Assembly: GCA_027452245.1 (NCBI GenBank)
Contig: DAIDGW010000056.1
Span: 1 to 43,655, forward strand
Origin: Acidobacteriaceae bacterium
GTDB lineage: Bacteria; Acidobacteriota; Terriglobia; Terriglobales; Acidobacteriaceae
DNA: 43,655 bases
Direction of reading: 5' to 3'
This document shows, one piece after another, positions 16,779-25,311 of the stretch. How positions within the stretch are numbered: the first letter of the stretch is position 1; the number at the start of each line of letters is the position of its first letter. The notes beneath the pieces are model-generated. The model had not been told where the DNA came from. It made no database searches and worked only from the letters and a program-made list of their open reading frames with translations. The position numbers and the translations under genes are program-made.

Positions 16779-17726
16779 CTACAGGGAGCGTGGCTCCGCA
16801 GCGATGTGAAAACCAGCGTCAGTAATTACCTTTTTCAATGTGGCAATATTCTGAGCATTTGGGTTGAAAGTCACGACAGCCTTACGGCTGTCAACGTCAA
16901 GCTCTGCCTGCATCACTCCCTGCATTTTGCGGAAGGCAGCCGAGAGAGCGACCGCGCACGCGGGACAGTCCATATCGGGAACCTGGAAAGCCACTGTTGA
17001 AAGACCGGCCGAGGTTAGGGCAGGAGGCGGGCCGGGCTCCCGCACCACCAAGCGCGCCACCGCTCCCGAGTAATAGGGAAACGCCGCCAAAGCGACAACG
17101 CCCGTTGCGAGAAGGCGCAAGGCGACGCGATTCCAGCGGCCTATTGGCTTCGTGGCGCAGAGGCTGTCCGCGGCGCAGGCCTTCCTGCGGTCGCGCCAGG
17201 CGAGCAGAAATCCACCCGCCAGCAGCAGTCCGGTCAGCCCGAGCAGGTAGGGTCGCCACCGATCAAACAGGGCGCCTGCGGCAATCGCTCCGGCGCCGGA
17301 CACTGCCGCCAGTATCGGCAGGATGCAGCAAAGCGAAGCGGCAACGGCGGCGATCAACGACCCGCCGAAGATAAATGAGCGGTGGAGACCAGACCGTCCG
17401 GGGTCAGGAATGACGGGCCGGGCTTCGCGAAGAGCAGCACGGATAATCTCGCGCGAGGGAAGGCCACTCTGGCAGCACCCATCCGCATACGTGCGGCACA
17501 TCATGCCGAATTCCGTGGCTGACCTCGCATCCGGTTCGATATCCAGACCGTCCACGCGGATGCTGGGCGAACCCAGGAATTTCGTGCGCTGCGCCGTTTC
17601 CGGGTCGGCCACTTCAATTTCAACGATCTCTCCCCTCAGGCCCTCGTCGCGAAGCGCCTCTCTCACCCGTTCAACAGCCGGCACGTGGTTCGGACATCCT
17701 GAAAAGTACAGCACTTCAATCTTCAT
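16779..17726 (-). CDS. Thioredoxin-like / MerT / MerP triple-domain mercury transport protein
   Basis: 315 aa with three parts. Residues 1-105 are a thioredoxin-fold domain (VLYFSGCPNH, FLGSPSIRVDG, then DGCCQSGLP), like small domains seen with organomercurial lyases. Residues about 115-228 are a MerT membrane domain with the vicinal Cys pair in helix 1 (SLCCILP, 133-134) and a second pair in the loop (Cys 184 and 190). Residues about 240-315 are a MerP HMA domain with MDCPAC (Cys 254 and 257). MerT and MerP carry Hg(II) from periplasm to cytoplasm. The ATG at 17726 overlaps the merR stop (ATGA). Fusion places a cytoplasmic acceptor, the channel and the periplasmic donor on one chain. Confidence 0.88.
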   Translation of the reverse strand: MKIEVLYFSGCPNHVPAVERVREALRDEGLRGEIVEIEVADPETAQRTKFLGSPSIRVDGLDIEPDARSATEFGMMCRTYADGCCQSGLPSREIIRAALREARPVIPDPGRSGLHRSFIFGGSLIAAVAASLCCILPILAAVSGAGAIAAGALFDRWRPYLLGLTGLLLAGGFLLAWRDRRKACAADSLCATKPIGRWNRVALRLLATGVVALAAFPYYSGAVARLVVREPGPPPALTSAGLSTVAFQVPDMDCPACAVALSAAFRKMQGVMQAELDVDSRKAVVTFNPNAQNIATLKKVITDAGFHIAAEPRSL

Positions 17727-18166
17727 CCTTTTCCCTTTCCGTTCGACCCGGCGATTTCTTCGAGGACCGGGCACTGCTCATGTGCCGGCCCCGCCTTGCC
17801 ATCGCCGAGCGCGTCTTCGCATTTGCAAAGGGCCTGTTTCAGGTGACGCTCCAGGCGTTTCAGGTCCTCGATCTTGCCACGCACCGCCGTAAGTCGGCTT
17901 TGAATGAGATCACGCACGTGCGGGCAGGCTTCCGTGCGCTCGTCCTGCACAAGCAGGAGTTCACGGATGTCCGCGAGCGAAAACCCGAGTTCCTGGGCCT
18001 TATGGATGAAATGCAGGGTTTCGATGTCCCGCGCCGAATACAGCCGGAACCCGCCTTCGCTGCGCTCGGGCTCGCGCAGCAGGCCCTCTTTTTCGTAGAA
18101 ACGGATGGTGTCCACGCTCATCTCCGTCGCGCGGGCAACCTTCCCGATCTGAACGCCATGCGCCAT
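17723..18166 (-). CDS. merR: MerR-family mercury-type regulator, second copy
   Basis: 147 aa. The winged helix (QIGKVARATEMSVDTIRFYE) is followed by a dimer helix and a metal loop with Cys 81, 114, 116 and 132. The Cys 81 to Cys 116 step of 35 equals that of MerR, but the last loop is 7 residues longer (CEDALGDGKAGPAHEQC) and there is one additional Cys. It probably senses Hg(II) with a remodelled loop; another soft metal is possible. The ATG at 18166 has GAAAGG nearby. The upstream extension to 18229 runs into the operator and is rejected. It heads merR, MerT-MerP fusion, exported protein, merA-like, merB. Confidence 0.87.
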   Translation of the reverse strand: MAHGVQIGKVARATEMSVDTIRFYEKEGLLREPERSEGGFRLYSARDIETLHFIHKAQELGFSLADIRELLLVQDERTEACPHVRDLIQSRLTAVRGKIEDLKRLERHLKQALCKCEDALGDGKAGPAHEQCPVLEEIAGSNGKGKG

Positions 18167-18198
18167 GCAAAGAACCTTTCTTCCAGTTCCTATGTTCA

Positions 18199-18229
18199 GG
18201 ATAGACCCTGGAGCTGACTCCAGAGTCAA
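18199..18229 (-). promoter_or_regulatory. MerR-type promoter/operator of the second mer operon
   Basis: On the minus strand -35 TTGACT (18229-18224), then the perfect dyad CTGGAG-N4-CTCCAG (18223-18208), then TCTATC or CTATCC at 18-19 bp spacing. The spacer-embedded dyad is diagnostic of MerR-activated promoters, although its sequence differs from that at 8556-8587. Confidence 0.78.
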
Positions 18230-18231
18230 GT

Positions 18232-18761
18232 GGAATCGACAAAGGATTTGGAAGTTCTGGCCGCGATGTTACCGAACAGCACAGGGCTGTCCGCGCGGTC
18301 GTCCCCGCCGTTGAAGCGATGCGTTTCCTCGCAGCAGCGCCAGCCTCCGGAGCGAATATGCATCACCGGCCATTACAATCTGAAAAGCAGCCGCATGAGC
18401 AAGAAGCCGCCCGTTCCCCGATTCTCCAGGCCCAAGGAAAACGCAGCAAGGGGCGAAGAATGGCACAACGGAGCCCATGTCGAAATCCATCCCGGAGCCA
18501 AACAGCTTCCCATGGCTCCCGTCTGCTGCGTTGGCGAGTACAGAATCAGACCCGTGGACGCGCGAAATGATGTCTGACAGTATAGACTCTCTCACGCGTA
18601 ATTTCGTTGATGGGTTTCGCATGGCACAGATTGGGGGACGAGGCTCCCATTATTCGGGCCAAACTCCGTAGTGTTTGGCGATGCTGCGAACGGTTCCGCT
18701 GGGTACCGCGTGGCAGGATAGCCCACCACATCGTGACCCGTCTAAAACCTATTTCCAGATG
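18232..18761. other. 530-bp stretch without a recognisable gene
   Basis: Open frames occur on both strands but none has family-like sequence or a ribosome-binding site. A minus-strand run around 18660-18720 translates to a short helix-turn-helix-like peptide (GTVRSIAKHYGVWPE) ending in a stop, possibly a transposase or regulator relic. This is the junction between the cargo and the tniQ 3' end. Confidence 0.35.
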
Positions 18762-20870
18762 TCATTTCTTGGCATTTCCCGAGTGCCGAGAATTCGTGCG
18801 GACTCGTCGCAGGGGTTTACCTAAGGCGGTTTCCTTGGCTTGCCTGTACTCTGCCCAGCGCTGCTTCCGGGCGGCCACGATGCGGCGTCGTGCTGCGTCC
18901 CTCAGCATCCTGCGGCTGGGGATCTGAATCTGAGCCGCAACATCTTTGCGAAGGAAAAACGCGTGACCCCTTCCTGCGTCTGGCAATGGGATCGCAAGCA
19001 GCGGCGTGCCCGACTCTCTCAGGTAGCGCGCAAGAGAACCACTATTGAGATGGAATCGCCTCGCGAGGACTGATGTCGCCACGTAGCGTTCCGCGAAGCG
19101 TTGGACATCCACGGCAGGGAGCAGCTTCGAAAGACCGAACCGATAACCCGCAGCGGCACGCATAATGCCCTGTTCTACCAGGCCACGAACCTCACGCACC
19201 TTTACGCCCAAAACGGCCGCCGCCTCCCCGTAATTGACAAAGCCCTTTGGGGTTACTTTCATGCCTAGCACCGGACGGTACTTCCGAAGATCCTCAGACA
19301 CGAACAAGTATCCGGTGATCCCACGAAACCGGTTGGTGTAGCCGACCGGAACAAGACCGCCGTCGACGACAGCCCGGATAACCGCGGCAAGCCCTGAATC
19401 GCGGCCGAGGTAATTCTTCATGGCATGGCGCAGTGCTATGAACTCGCCAGGCTTCGAGTATGCCTTCACCGGCACAGAATATTTTTCAAACGCGTCCTTG
19501 ATCTTCATGACGTCTTCGCGAAGGAAGAAGAAACACCGCGCCGGGAAATTTCGCTCGGGTCCTTTCACGTAGCGGATGGCTCCGGCGGCGGCGACAGTGG
19601 CGAGGGTGAAGTTCTTCAGACCGAGCGCCCTCTCCGCCTCGGGTCGCGGCATGTAGGGCGCGAGTTCCGCGTCGCGAGCGGCAATCCAATGGTTCAGCGA
19701 TTCCCGTCGAACCCAACACTCTGTGCGGCTGCCGCCCCGGCGCACCTTCACGAATATCGCGTCGAATTGACCCTGACGGGCAAGGTCCCAGATCCGTCCA
19801 CCAGCCACGTGTGCTATCACCTCGGCCTCGTTGGCGGTCACCCACTGCGAGCTCCGCCGCACTGCGGCAGAGAAGTAGCGATGCTGGCCACGGATAAGTC
19901 CCTTCCAGTCCTCGATTACGAACCGCTCGAAGGCTTCATGAAGGAATCCGAATTCATTGTGCGGAAGAACTCGAAACAGGTGGCGGTAAAAATTCCCAAA
20001 GATCTTGCTGAAGTTCAGCGCGGCCGGATCGGCGACCTCGGGCGGGAGCATGTTCCTCAGTACTTCGCGTAAAGGCCGAGGCCATTCTCTCAGCACCGCG
20101 ACCGCGCCGCGATCGATCTCGGTTGCGACAGCCAGGTCTGTCGCAGTAAATGGCCGTTGCTTCCGGCGTAGTTTGTCCTTTTCGCGAATGGAGCCGACAA
20201 AAAGAGCTAGCCTCAGCAAAGCCCCCAAGCCCAACCTAAGCATTTCCGGCGGAAAGCCACAATCTATGAGATCGACTTCCGCGCCTTCACCGGGTGGAAA
20301 CCCGGCGGCCTTATAGATTGCTGCGTTGATTGCCACCAGGTCGGGTGTCGCTGCTTCGGCGGTTACGGTGCGCAAATCGAGTCCGCAACGACACTTATGC
20401 ACCGATGGACGCTGCCAAGCCAGCCTCCTCCTGCAGGCCGGACATTGGTTGACCAAGTGGCAACGGTGGATGGGACAGGTTGTGACGAGGCCCAAATCCC
20501 AAACTGCCCACCAGATGGGGTTCTCCCTGAGGCAACGGGGGCAAATCCGTGGGCGCTTGTAGTTCAGATCATCGACGCTAATCCGTCGGCCATAAAATGA
20601 CCGTTGGTCGAATCGATTCCGTCCGCCGATGTGGCGATAGCACATGGCCTGCCACTCCTCCGGCTCCAGGCGCAGTACGTGTGCAATCTGCTTGGCGCTG
20701 TCATCGCGCTCCAGGCCGGACCTCGGTAATCCGGCAATTTGGGCCAGAGAAAGGGGGCCGCAATAACCGTGTTCCTGAGCAACGCGGCACAGGTATCCGC
20801 GGGGACTCTCGCGGGGCAGCGGATCGACACGGAATAGCAAGCGGGCACCGCGGACGATCGGTATGCTCAT
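18762..20870 (-). CDS. tniQ: TniQ/TnsD-family target-selection protein of element A
   Basis: 702 aa, longer than Tn7 TnsD (about 508). The N-terminal TniQ domain has LFRVDPLPRESPRGYLCRV and then a zinc-binding set: CPRC (110-113), CPIH (132-135), CPAC (143-146), CRC (160-162). The long C-terminal part has repeated helix-turn-helix-like segments, suited to recognising a fixed DNA site. In Tn7-like elements TnsD binds the attachment site and recruits TnsC. The ATG at 20870 overlaps the tnsC stop as ATGA. The homologue of element B at 36833 is the closest relative in the window. The insertion site suggests the target is in or near the PRTRC E/C junction. Confidence 0.88.
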   Translation of the reverse strand: MSIPIVRGARLLFRVDPLPRESPRGYLCRVAQEHGYCGPLSLAQIAGLPRSGLERDDSAKQIAHVLRLEPEEWQAMCYRHIGGRNRFDQRSFYGRRISVDDLNYKRPRICPRCLRENPIWWAVWDLGLVTTCPIHRCHLVNQCPACRRRLAWQRPSVHKCRCGLDLRTVTAEAATPDLVAINAAIYKAAGFPPGEGAEVDLIDCGFPPEMLRLGLGALLRLALFVGSIREKDKLRRKQRPFTATDLAVATEIDRGAVAVLREWPRPLREVLRNMLPPEVADPAALNFSKIFGNFYRHLFRVLPHNEFGFLHEAFERFVIEDWKGLIRGQHRYFSAAVRRSSQWVTANEAEVIAHVAGGRIWDLARQGQFDAIFVKVRRGGSRTECWVRRESLNHWIAARDAELAPYMPRPEAERALGLKNFTLATVAAAGAIRYVKGPERNFPARCFFFLREDVMKIKDAFEKYSVPVKAYSKPGEFIALRHAMKNYLGRDSGLAAVIRAVVDGGLVPVGYTNRFRGITGYLFVSEDLRKYRPVLGMKVTPKGFVNYGEAAAVLGVKVREVRGLVEQGIMRAAAGYRFGLSKLLPAVDVQRFAERYVATSVLARRFHLNSGSLARYLRESGTPLLAIPLPDAGRGHAFFLRKDVAAQIQIPSRRMLRDAARRRIVAARKQRWAEYRQAKETALGKPLRRVRTNSRHSGNAKK

Positions 20871-21835
20871 GCGTGCAGCTCCAGGCCCACGCTTTGACGA
20901 CCACCCGCGGCGCGCGGGACACACGTCCTTGCGCTCGGCAGCTTTATCGGCGGAGCCTTGTCGCAATCGAAGCTGTCAACGAACGGATTGGGATCCTCCA
21001 GCCGGTCCGACCATACATGTTCCGCGAAAGACTCCGAGAGCGTGCGTAACGTGATCTGCCGGCGCGGATGGCAACGTGCGATCCGTGCGGCGCCGCGGAT
21101 GATCTTCATCGTGTAGCCGATCAGGCCGTATGAGGCATAGTGCATCCGGAAAGCCATATCGACGTCCGACAGACAGGGCATTCCGTACTCCGGGAGCTGT
21201 TCTTGAACCGCGCGTAGGAATGCCCGGTATGTTGTCCGATCGTCTTTGGCGTCCCATCGAAAGGCCCCTACGCGCAGGGTCGCGCCAAAGCGGCGCCGGA
21301 GTTGTTCATTCTGCTTGAGGACTTCCAAACAACGTTGTAGACCGAGCACCACGATTGCCAGCCGGGATTCCTCGACCTGTTCCTTCAGCCAGTCCGCGAC
21401 ATCGTTTGGGATGTTCGCCTGCCGGACATCCACGAAATGCTGGAACTCATCGAGCGCCAGCAGGCGCACATGGCACCGCTTCATCAACTCCCGGAGGCGG
21501 ATGCTTTTGGCCACGGTGTTGCCGCGGGACCATAGCGGATCACCGAGCTGATACAGGAGCGTTTCGGCGAAACTCTTCACCGTTGGCCGAGCTGGCACCT
21601 TTGCGACGAGCACCGGCACTTCCAAACCCCACTTGTGGTCAACCCGTGGATGTAGACTGGCGAAGTACGAAATGATCGTGGTCTTCCCGCTGCCGCTTTC
21701 GCCAACGATGGGACAACAGTCCGGTTCGGCCGTGGCGTCGTGGCTATCAAAGCACGTCTGGACTCTCGCAACCGCGGTTTTGAATAATGGGTATTTGACC
21801 AGTACACGTTCCGACCGCTCCATGGATTCTGCCAT
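20867..21835 (-). CDS. tnsC: TnsC/TniB-like AAA+ transposition regulator of element A
   Basis: 322 aa. Walker A GESGSGKTT (45-53), Walker B LLALDEFQHF (Asp 129, Glu 130), and a sensor-type Arg-rich segment RRRFGATLRV. In Tn7-like systems TnsC polymerises on target DNA marked by TnsD and activates TnsAB. Start chosen at ATG 21835, which overlaps the tnsB stop as TGATG and gives the same N-terminus (M-x-ESM) and the same length as the element B homologue. An ATG two codons upstream (21841) is possible. It is shorter than Tn7 TnsC, closer in size to TniB. Confidence 0.9.
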   Translation of the reverse strand: MAESMERSERVLVKYPLFKTAVARVQTCFDSHDATAEPDCCPIVGESGSGKTTIISYFASLHPRVDHKWGLEVPVLVAKVPARPTVKSFAETLLYQLGDPLWSRGNTVAKSIRLRELMKRCHVRLLALDEFQHFVDVRQANIPNDVADWLKEQVEESRLAIVVLGLQRCLEVLKQNEQLRRRFGATLRVGAFRWDAKDDRTTYRAFLRAVQEQLPEYGMPCLSDVDMAFRMHYASYGLIGYTMKIIRGAARIARCHPRRQITLRTLSESFAEHVWSDRLEDPNPFVDSFDCDKAPPIKLPSARTCVPRAAGGRQSVGLELHA

Positions 21836-23928
21836 CAGCATTCTTCCATAGCCGCAGTCGAAATCACCGCCGCCGAGAGGCGAGGCAAGTCCAGAGCGGC
21901 TTCGAATACTGGTAGGATCTCGTCATCAGCGAAAGCATCGCGCCGTGCGGGCGACGGCTCCGGTGGAGGACCCGGTTCAGCAGGCGGCTTCGGAGGTTCC
22001 CCGGTATTCTCCGCTGAATGGGGCTGTGTTTCTCGAGGATCTCGCGCGTCACCGCTCACGATTTCGGCGCCGACCGCGCCCGAAGTAGGTCCGGCTGTGT
22101 GATCTTCCAAAAACCGCGCATGGCGCTTCCGGCCCCGCGTCGACTTGCGGTTGAAATCGCGCTCCACCAGCGCACGGATTTCTGCTTTGGCTTGCGCCAA
22201 CGCTATGATGTCGGTGCGGGCATCCAACTGCCGGTGTGCATATCGGCGAATGACCTTGTTCTGCCAGAACGAGAGGCCCTTGGCGTAAGCCTGATTCACC
22301 GCGGGAACACAGAAATAGTTTCCCTTCTGGGGATCAAGCACATTGACACGGCCCAGGTCGCCAGGGTCGAAAGTCAGCTCGACTTTCGCGCCCACTCCCA
22401 TTCGCCGCCTCAACTCTCCAAGTTCCGGGCCATTGTACCTGAGTCCTTCCAGTTCAACACCGTAGTGGAACACAACCCGTTGGACGGTCATCCCCAGCAC
22501 AACTTCCAGTTCGCTGGCGCTGGGCGGCAATGGAGGCGGCAAGTCGGTTGTGTCGCTGCGCCACCGATGAGCCGGAGTATCCTTGATGCCACGATGAGGC
22601 GTTTGCAGGTAGACGTCGATGATCCACCTGTGGAGCATCTCGCGGAATGTGCTGAGTAAAACGACGGCCTGCCGGTTCGGATCGTAGTCATCACGTTCCA
22701 GGATGTTGCTGAATGTCGTTCCGGGGTTGCCGTGCATCAGATCGTGGCACATCGTGCCCTGAAATCTTTCAAGCTTGCCCTTGTACCAGGGCACGAGAAC
22801 CTTCGCGTATTGGATGTCCGCGCCAATCTGTAAACACGCGCGCTCGAAATGGATGGAATGGAACTCTGGCGGATTATCGACCACCACGAGTTCCGGCACG
22901 CCGTAACATTCCCAGCGGTTCTTGATCCCAGGAAACTCGCGCTGGACGTAGGTCTTTGGGAGAATCGCGTGTTTCAGGCAACGCATCACTGATAAGCAAC
23001 TGGGCGGCTCGAATCCGGCGTAAAAGCCCATTGGGGAGCGGGTGTGCTCATCAAGAGCGGACGTGATTGTCGGCCGGCCCAGCGGCAACATGCTATTGTC
23101 GTCCACAACGATTAGATCGCTGGGAGTGTGATCCATGGAGACGCGCTGGAGAGCACGGCTTGTTTCCGGTCCGGCGACCGACACCCTGAATTCCATCTCG
23201 GCCCGGCGTTTTCCGTATCGTGCTGCCATGAGCTCGTAAGGCAGTCTCCGGGCGATCTCACGGTAGATCGTCCGCTGGCTTGGAATCGTGAGCCGATCAC
23301 CCTCCGGACGTAGCTGGTTTGCATCGGTCAGTCGGCGAACGATCTCCAGGTGTACTTCTGGTACTCGCTTACGCTCCGGCGTCATGTACAACTCATCAAT
23401 GACACGGTCGCTGATGGTCTGTGTGGCCGGCAGCGATCGCGCACCGCTCTTGCCGCGATCGGCGTGTCGTAAGACGATTGCCCGTACGTCGCGGCCCGAG
23501 GCGATCCACTTTCGGTAATCCCGCCAGACCGTGAGCCAGCCGGGTGGCTTGTCATCCTTGATGCGCTCCGATACTGAACGAATGAGCGGCTCCATGTTCG
23601 TCCTGGTGATGGCAATGGGCTGCTGCCGATCGATCTCTTTTAAGTACTGCCCGCGAGTCCTGGCGAGCGCCACGAGTTCGGGCGGATATACCGATAGATC
23701 GCGGGCGACCTTTGCGGGAAGGCCATCGGCACGCTCCTGCGCATCGACTATGAACGACACATCACCCTGCGCAAACCCATCGAGAAGATCGTCTTCAGAT
23801 AGTGCTGACCATTCTCCGGTTGCGCAGTCCTGCAACTGCCATCTGCTGTCCGGCAGTTTCTGAAAAAGCCGGAACTCACTTGTCCCGACCTTGATCCGTT
23901 GCTCCTTTCTCAGCGTACTCAGTGACAT
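21835..23928 (-). CDS. tnsB: TnsB-like DDE transposase of element A
   Basis: 697 aa. N-terminal helix-turn-helix region, then an RNase H-fold integrase core with the DDE residues in SMDHTPSD (Asp 266), VVVDNPPEF (Asp 351) and GKLERFQGTM (Glu 387). A Mu-transposase-type beta-barrel (about 500-570) and a Pro-rich C-terminal tail, probably the TnsC contact, follow. TnsB binds the transposon ends and cuts and joins the 3' strands. The ATG at 23928 has GGAGGAAC directly before it and overlaps the end of tnsA by 10 bp. All catalytic residues are intact. Confidence 0.93.
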   Translation of the reverse strand: MSLSTLRKEQRIKVGTSEFRLFQKLPDSRWQLQDCATGEWSALSEDDLLDGFAQGDVSFIVDAQERADGLPAKVARDLSVYPPELVALARTRGQYLKEIDRQQPIAITRTNMEPLIRSVSERIKDDKPPGWLTVWRDYRKWIASGRDVRAIVLRHADRGKSGARSLPATQTISDRVIDELYMTPERKRVPEVHLEIVRRLTDANQLRPEGDRLTIPSQRTIYREIARRLPYELMAARYGKRRAEMEFRVSVAGPETSRALQRVSMDHTPSDLIVVDDNSMLPLGRPTITSALDEHTRSPMGFYAGFEPPSCLSVMRCLKHAILPKTYVQREFPGIKNRWECYGVPELVVVDNPPEFHSIHFERACLQIGADIQYAKVLVPWYKGKLERFQGTMCHDLMHGNPGTTFSNILERDDYDPNRQAVVLLSTFREMLHRWIIDVYLQTPHRGIKDTPAHRWRSDTTDLPPPLPPSASELEVVLGMTVQRVVFHYGVELEGLRYNGPELGELRRRMGVGAKVELTFDPGDLGRVNVLDPQKGNYFCVPAVNQAYAKGLSFWQNKVIRRYAHRQLDARTDIIALAQAKAEIRALVERDFNRKSTRGRKRHARFLEDHTAGPTSGAVGAEIVSGDARDPRETQPHSAENTGEPPKPPAEPGPPPEPSPARRDAFADDEILPVFEAALDLPRLSAAVISTAAMEEC

Positions 23929-24680
23929 GGTTCCTCCTGCGATCGGCAGCCGAGGGGAACGGGCCAGATCTGCCGGCCGATAGGTGTCCCGCTCACCCTG
24001 GAATCCAGGCGAAGCGGCTCCCACCAGTCGATGTGAAGAATGCCATCGAGTACGAGGCGAAGCACGGCGTCCGCTGTCATTCGTAAGGTGTCGCTCACGG
24101 TACGCAGAGTCGGCTCCGCTCCGGAAGAGAATGCCCTACGGATCTTCTCGCGTTCGGCCACCGGGACGTCAACGCAGCGATAACGCAAAACGAGGCCGAC
24201 GTTCGCTAGGCGAGGCTCTGCGCAAATCTCAGACCGTGTCCAGACTCGAAATGAGTATCCGTGCTCTGCCAGCAGCTCACGGACCAAAGCAAACCGAGCC
24301 CGATTCTCGGGCTTGACGGCCTCTGAGTCTTCCTTGATTTCCACGACTTCCCGATTGTCGCCCCAAGCGACGAGAATGTCGGGGGTGTAACGATGCTTTT
24401 TCCCATCATGGTGGTATTCGAGAACGAAAGGCTGTTCCTGCCATGCATCCGCATGCCCACTGGCGAGCAAAATTTGGAAGGCCCTGAGTTCGTTTTGCGA
24501 TTCCGCGTGCCGAGACCGGCCGCTCGCCACATCGGCGACTTTGCCCTGCACGCCAGACTTTGACCGGCTCACCGGTTTGCGCACTCGCCGTAGGTGATCA
24601 ACCTCAATACGATCCGTGGAGTCGCATGAAGCGACAAAAGTCAGCTTGCTGCGGCAAGGCCCTTCAATCGAATCGTTCAT
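23919..24680 (-). CDS. tnsA: TnsA-like endonuclease of element A
   Basis: 253 aa. The restriction-endonuclease-like fold shows its catalytic set: Glu 64 in SQNELRAF, Asp 101 in HRYTPDILV, and Glu 114-x-Lys 116 in EVVEIKED. A C-terminal helical domain follows. TnsA cuts the 5' strands so that, with TnsB, the element leaves the donor cleanly instead of forming a cointegrate; its presence separates this element from Tn5053/Tn402 types. The start at ATG 24680 has GGAGG four bases away; an ATG at 24701 has none. It is the first gene of the minus-strand tnsABC-tniQ operon and is divergent from the XRE regulator. Confidence 0.9.
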   Translation of the reverse strand: MNDSIEGPCRSKLTFVASCDSTDRIEVDHLRRVRKPVSRSKSGVQGKVADVASGRSRHAESQNELRAFQILLASGHADAWQEQPFVLEYHHDGKKHRYTPDILVAWGDNREVVEIKEDSEAVKPENRARFALVRELLAEHGYSFRVWTRSEICAEPRLANVGLVLRYRCVDVPVAEREKIRRAFSSGAEPTLRTVSDTLRMTADAVLRLVLDGILHIDWWEPLRLDSRVSGTPIGRQIWPVPLGCRSQEEPCH

Positions 24681-24730
24681 CAATCCTCCAGGCATGCGCA
24701 AAACGCTTGCATTCTTCCCTACTCAGGTAA

Positions 24731-24826
24731 TCCTTATAGAGGATGTTCGTATTCCTTTATAAGGAAGTATATCAACGCATCAATTTGATGTCAACATCAA
24801 AAGGATTATGCTATCCTTTAAAAGGA
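24731..24826. promoter_or_regulatory. Palindromic operator array between tnsA and the XRE gene (element A)
   Basis: Four AAGGA/TCCTT palindromes lie in the 162-bp divergent region: TCCTTATAGAGGA (24731-24743), TTCCTTTATAAGGAA (24752-24766), AAAGGAT-N6-ATCCTTT (24800-24819) and TCCTTTAAAAGGA (24814-24826). The last two cover a probable extended -10 (TGCTATCCT) for the XRE gene, and the first two lie nearer tnsA. They are the natural binding sites for the XRE protein, which would then autoregulate and control transposase expression. Confidence 0.72.
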
Positions 24827-24842
24827 CACGCCGGTTACGCGC

Positions 24843-25184
24843 ATGCCAGACATCTATGAGCAGATCGGGAAGCAGATTCGGGAATTGAGGACGACGCTCA
24901 GGGGACAGGGCATCAGCCAGGAGGAGTTGGCGCAGGCTGTGGAAACCACCGCCAACACGGTCTCCCGCTGGGAGACCGCCACGTACAAACCCTCAATCTC
25001 CGATCTGGAGAGGCTGGCCCGTTTCTTTGGAACTCCGATCACAGCCTTCTTCCCCCAACCGGAACCCAAGTCTCGGACGAACGCCCTTCTCAGCGCGACA
25101 GCGGACCTGGACGACGACAACCTCGAAGAAGTAACCCTTTATGCGCAGTTCAGACGAACTCGCGAGCGGAAGAAGAAGCGGTAG
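24843..25184 (+). CDS. XRE-family helix-turn-helix regulator of element A
   Basis: 113 aa. Cro/C1-type helix-turn-helix at about residues 10-65 (ISQEELAQAVETTANTVSRW, then SISDLERLARFF), followed by a short C-terminal segment with an acidic DLDDDNLEEV helix and a basic tail (RERKKKR). It lies between tnsA and the right end, is divergently transcribed, and has an almost identical counterpart in element B. It likely represses the tns operon and itself through the AAGGA/TCCTT palindromes upstream. Tn7 itself has no such regulator. Confidence 0.9.
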   Translation: MPDIYEQIGKQIRELRTTLRGQGISQEELAQAVETTANTVSRWETATYKPSISDLERLARFFGTPITAFFPQPEPKSRTNALLSATADLDDDNLEEVTLYAQFRRTRERKKKR

Positions 25185-25232
25185 GCCAGGCGGCCGTCTC
25201 GCTCTCCAGTCCGCAGCGCCACGCGATGTAGG

Positions 25233-25304
25233 ATTTTTTCATTAATCGTGGCGAGTTTTTTCAAGAACTGTGGCAAGAATTTTCAGTAATTCTGTCAACC
25301 TACA
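25233..25304. repeat. Right end of element A: three TnsB-type repeats
   Basis: Copies at 25233-25255, 25255-25277 and 25278-25304 share TTTTTCAnnAAnnGTGGCnAG or a close variant, the last ending in CAACCTACA. Spacing is about 22-23 bp with no gap, compatible with Tn7-type right ends, which carry tightly packed TnsB sites. Confidence 0.82.
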
Positions 25305-25311
25305 GGAGGTT
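25305..25311. repeat. Overlapping target-site duplications between elements A and B
   Basis: The 7 bp GGAGGTT contain both the right copy of the element A duplication (GGAGG, 25305-25309) and the left copy of the element B duplication (AGGTT, 25307-25311), overlapping by three bases. The two insertions therefore used positions only 2 bp apart in the same target. Confidence 0.88.

Larger units (their letters stand above)
1246..25304. mobile_element. Tn7-like transposon A (about 24.1 kb) with mercury/arsenic cargo
   Basis: The boundaries come from three matching signals. The left end begins TGTAGGTTGTC at 1246. The right end finishes GTCAACCTACA at 25304, its inverted repeat with TGT...ACA termini. 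The 5-bp GGAGG lies on both sides (1241-1245 and 25305-25309), the target-duplication length of Tn7-family transposition. The interior encodes TniQ/TnsD, TnsC, TnsB and TnsA in order on the minus strand, with an XRE regulator between tnsA and the right end, as in Tn7 where tnsA lies near the right end. Additional subterminal repeats lie at 1328-1350, 1359-1381, 25233-25255 and 25255-25277. Cargo fills 2.2-18.2 kb. All four transposition genes are open, so the element may still be mobile. Confidence 0.9.

Noticed and set aside
18269-18622. 117-codon minus-strand frame before the tniQ end
   Set aside because: No recognisable motif, no ribosome-binding site and biased composition; kept only as a stretch without a clear gene.
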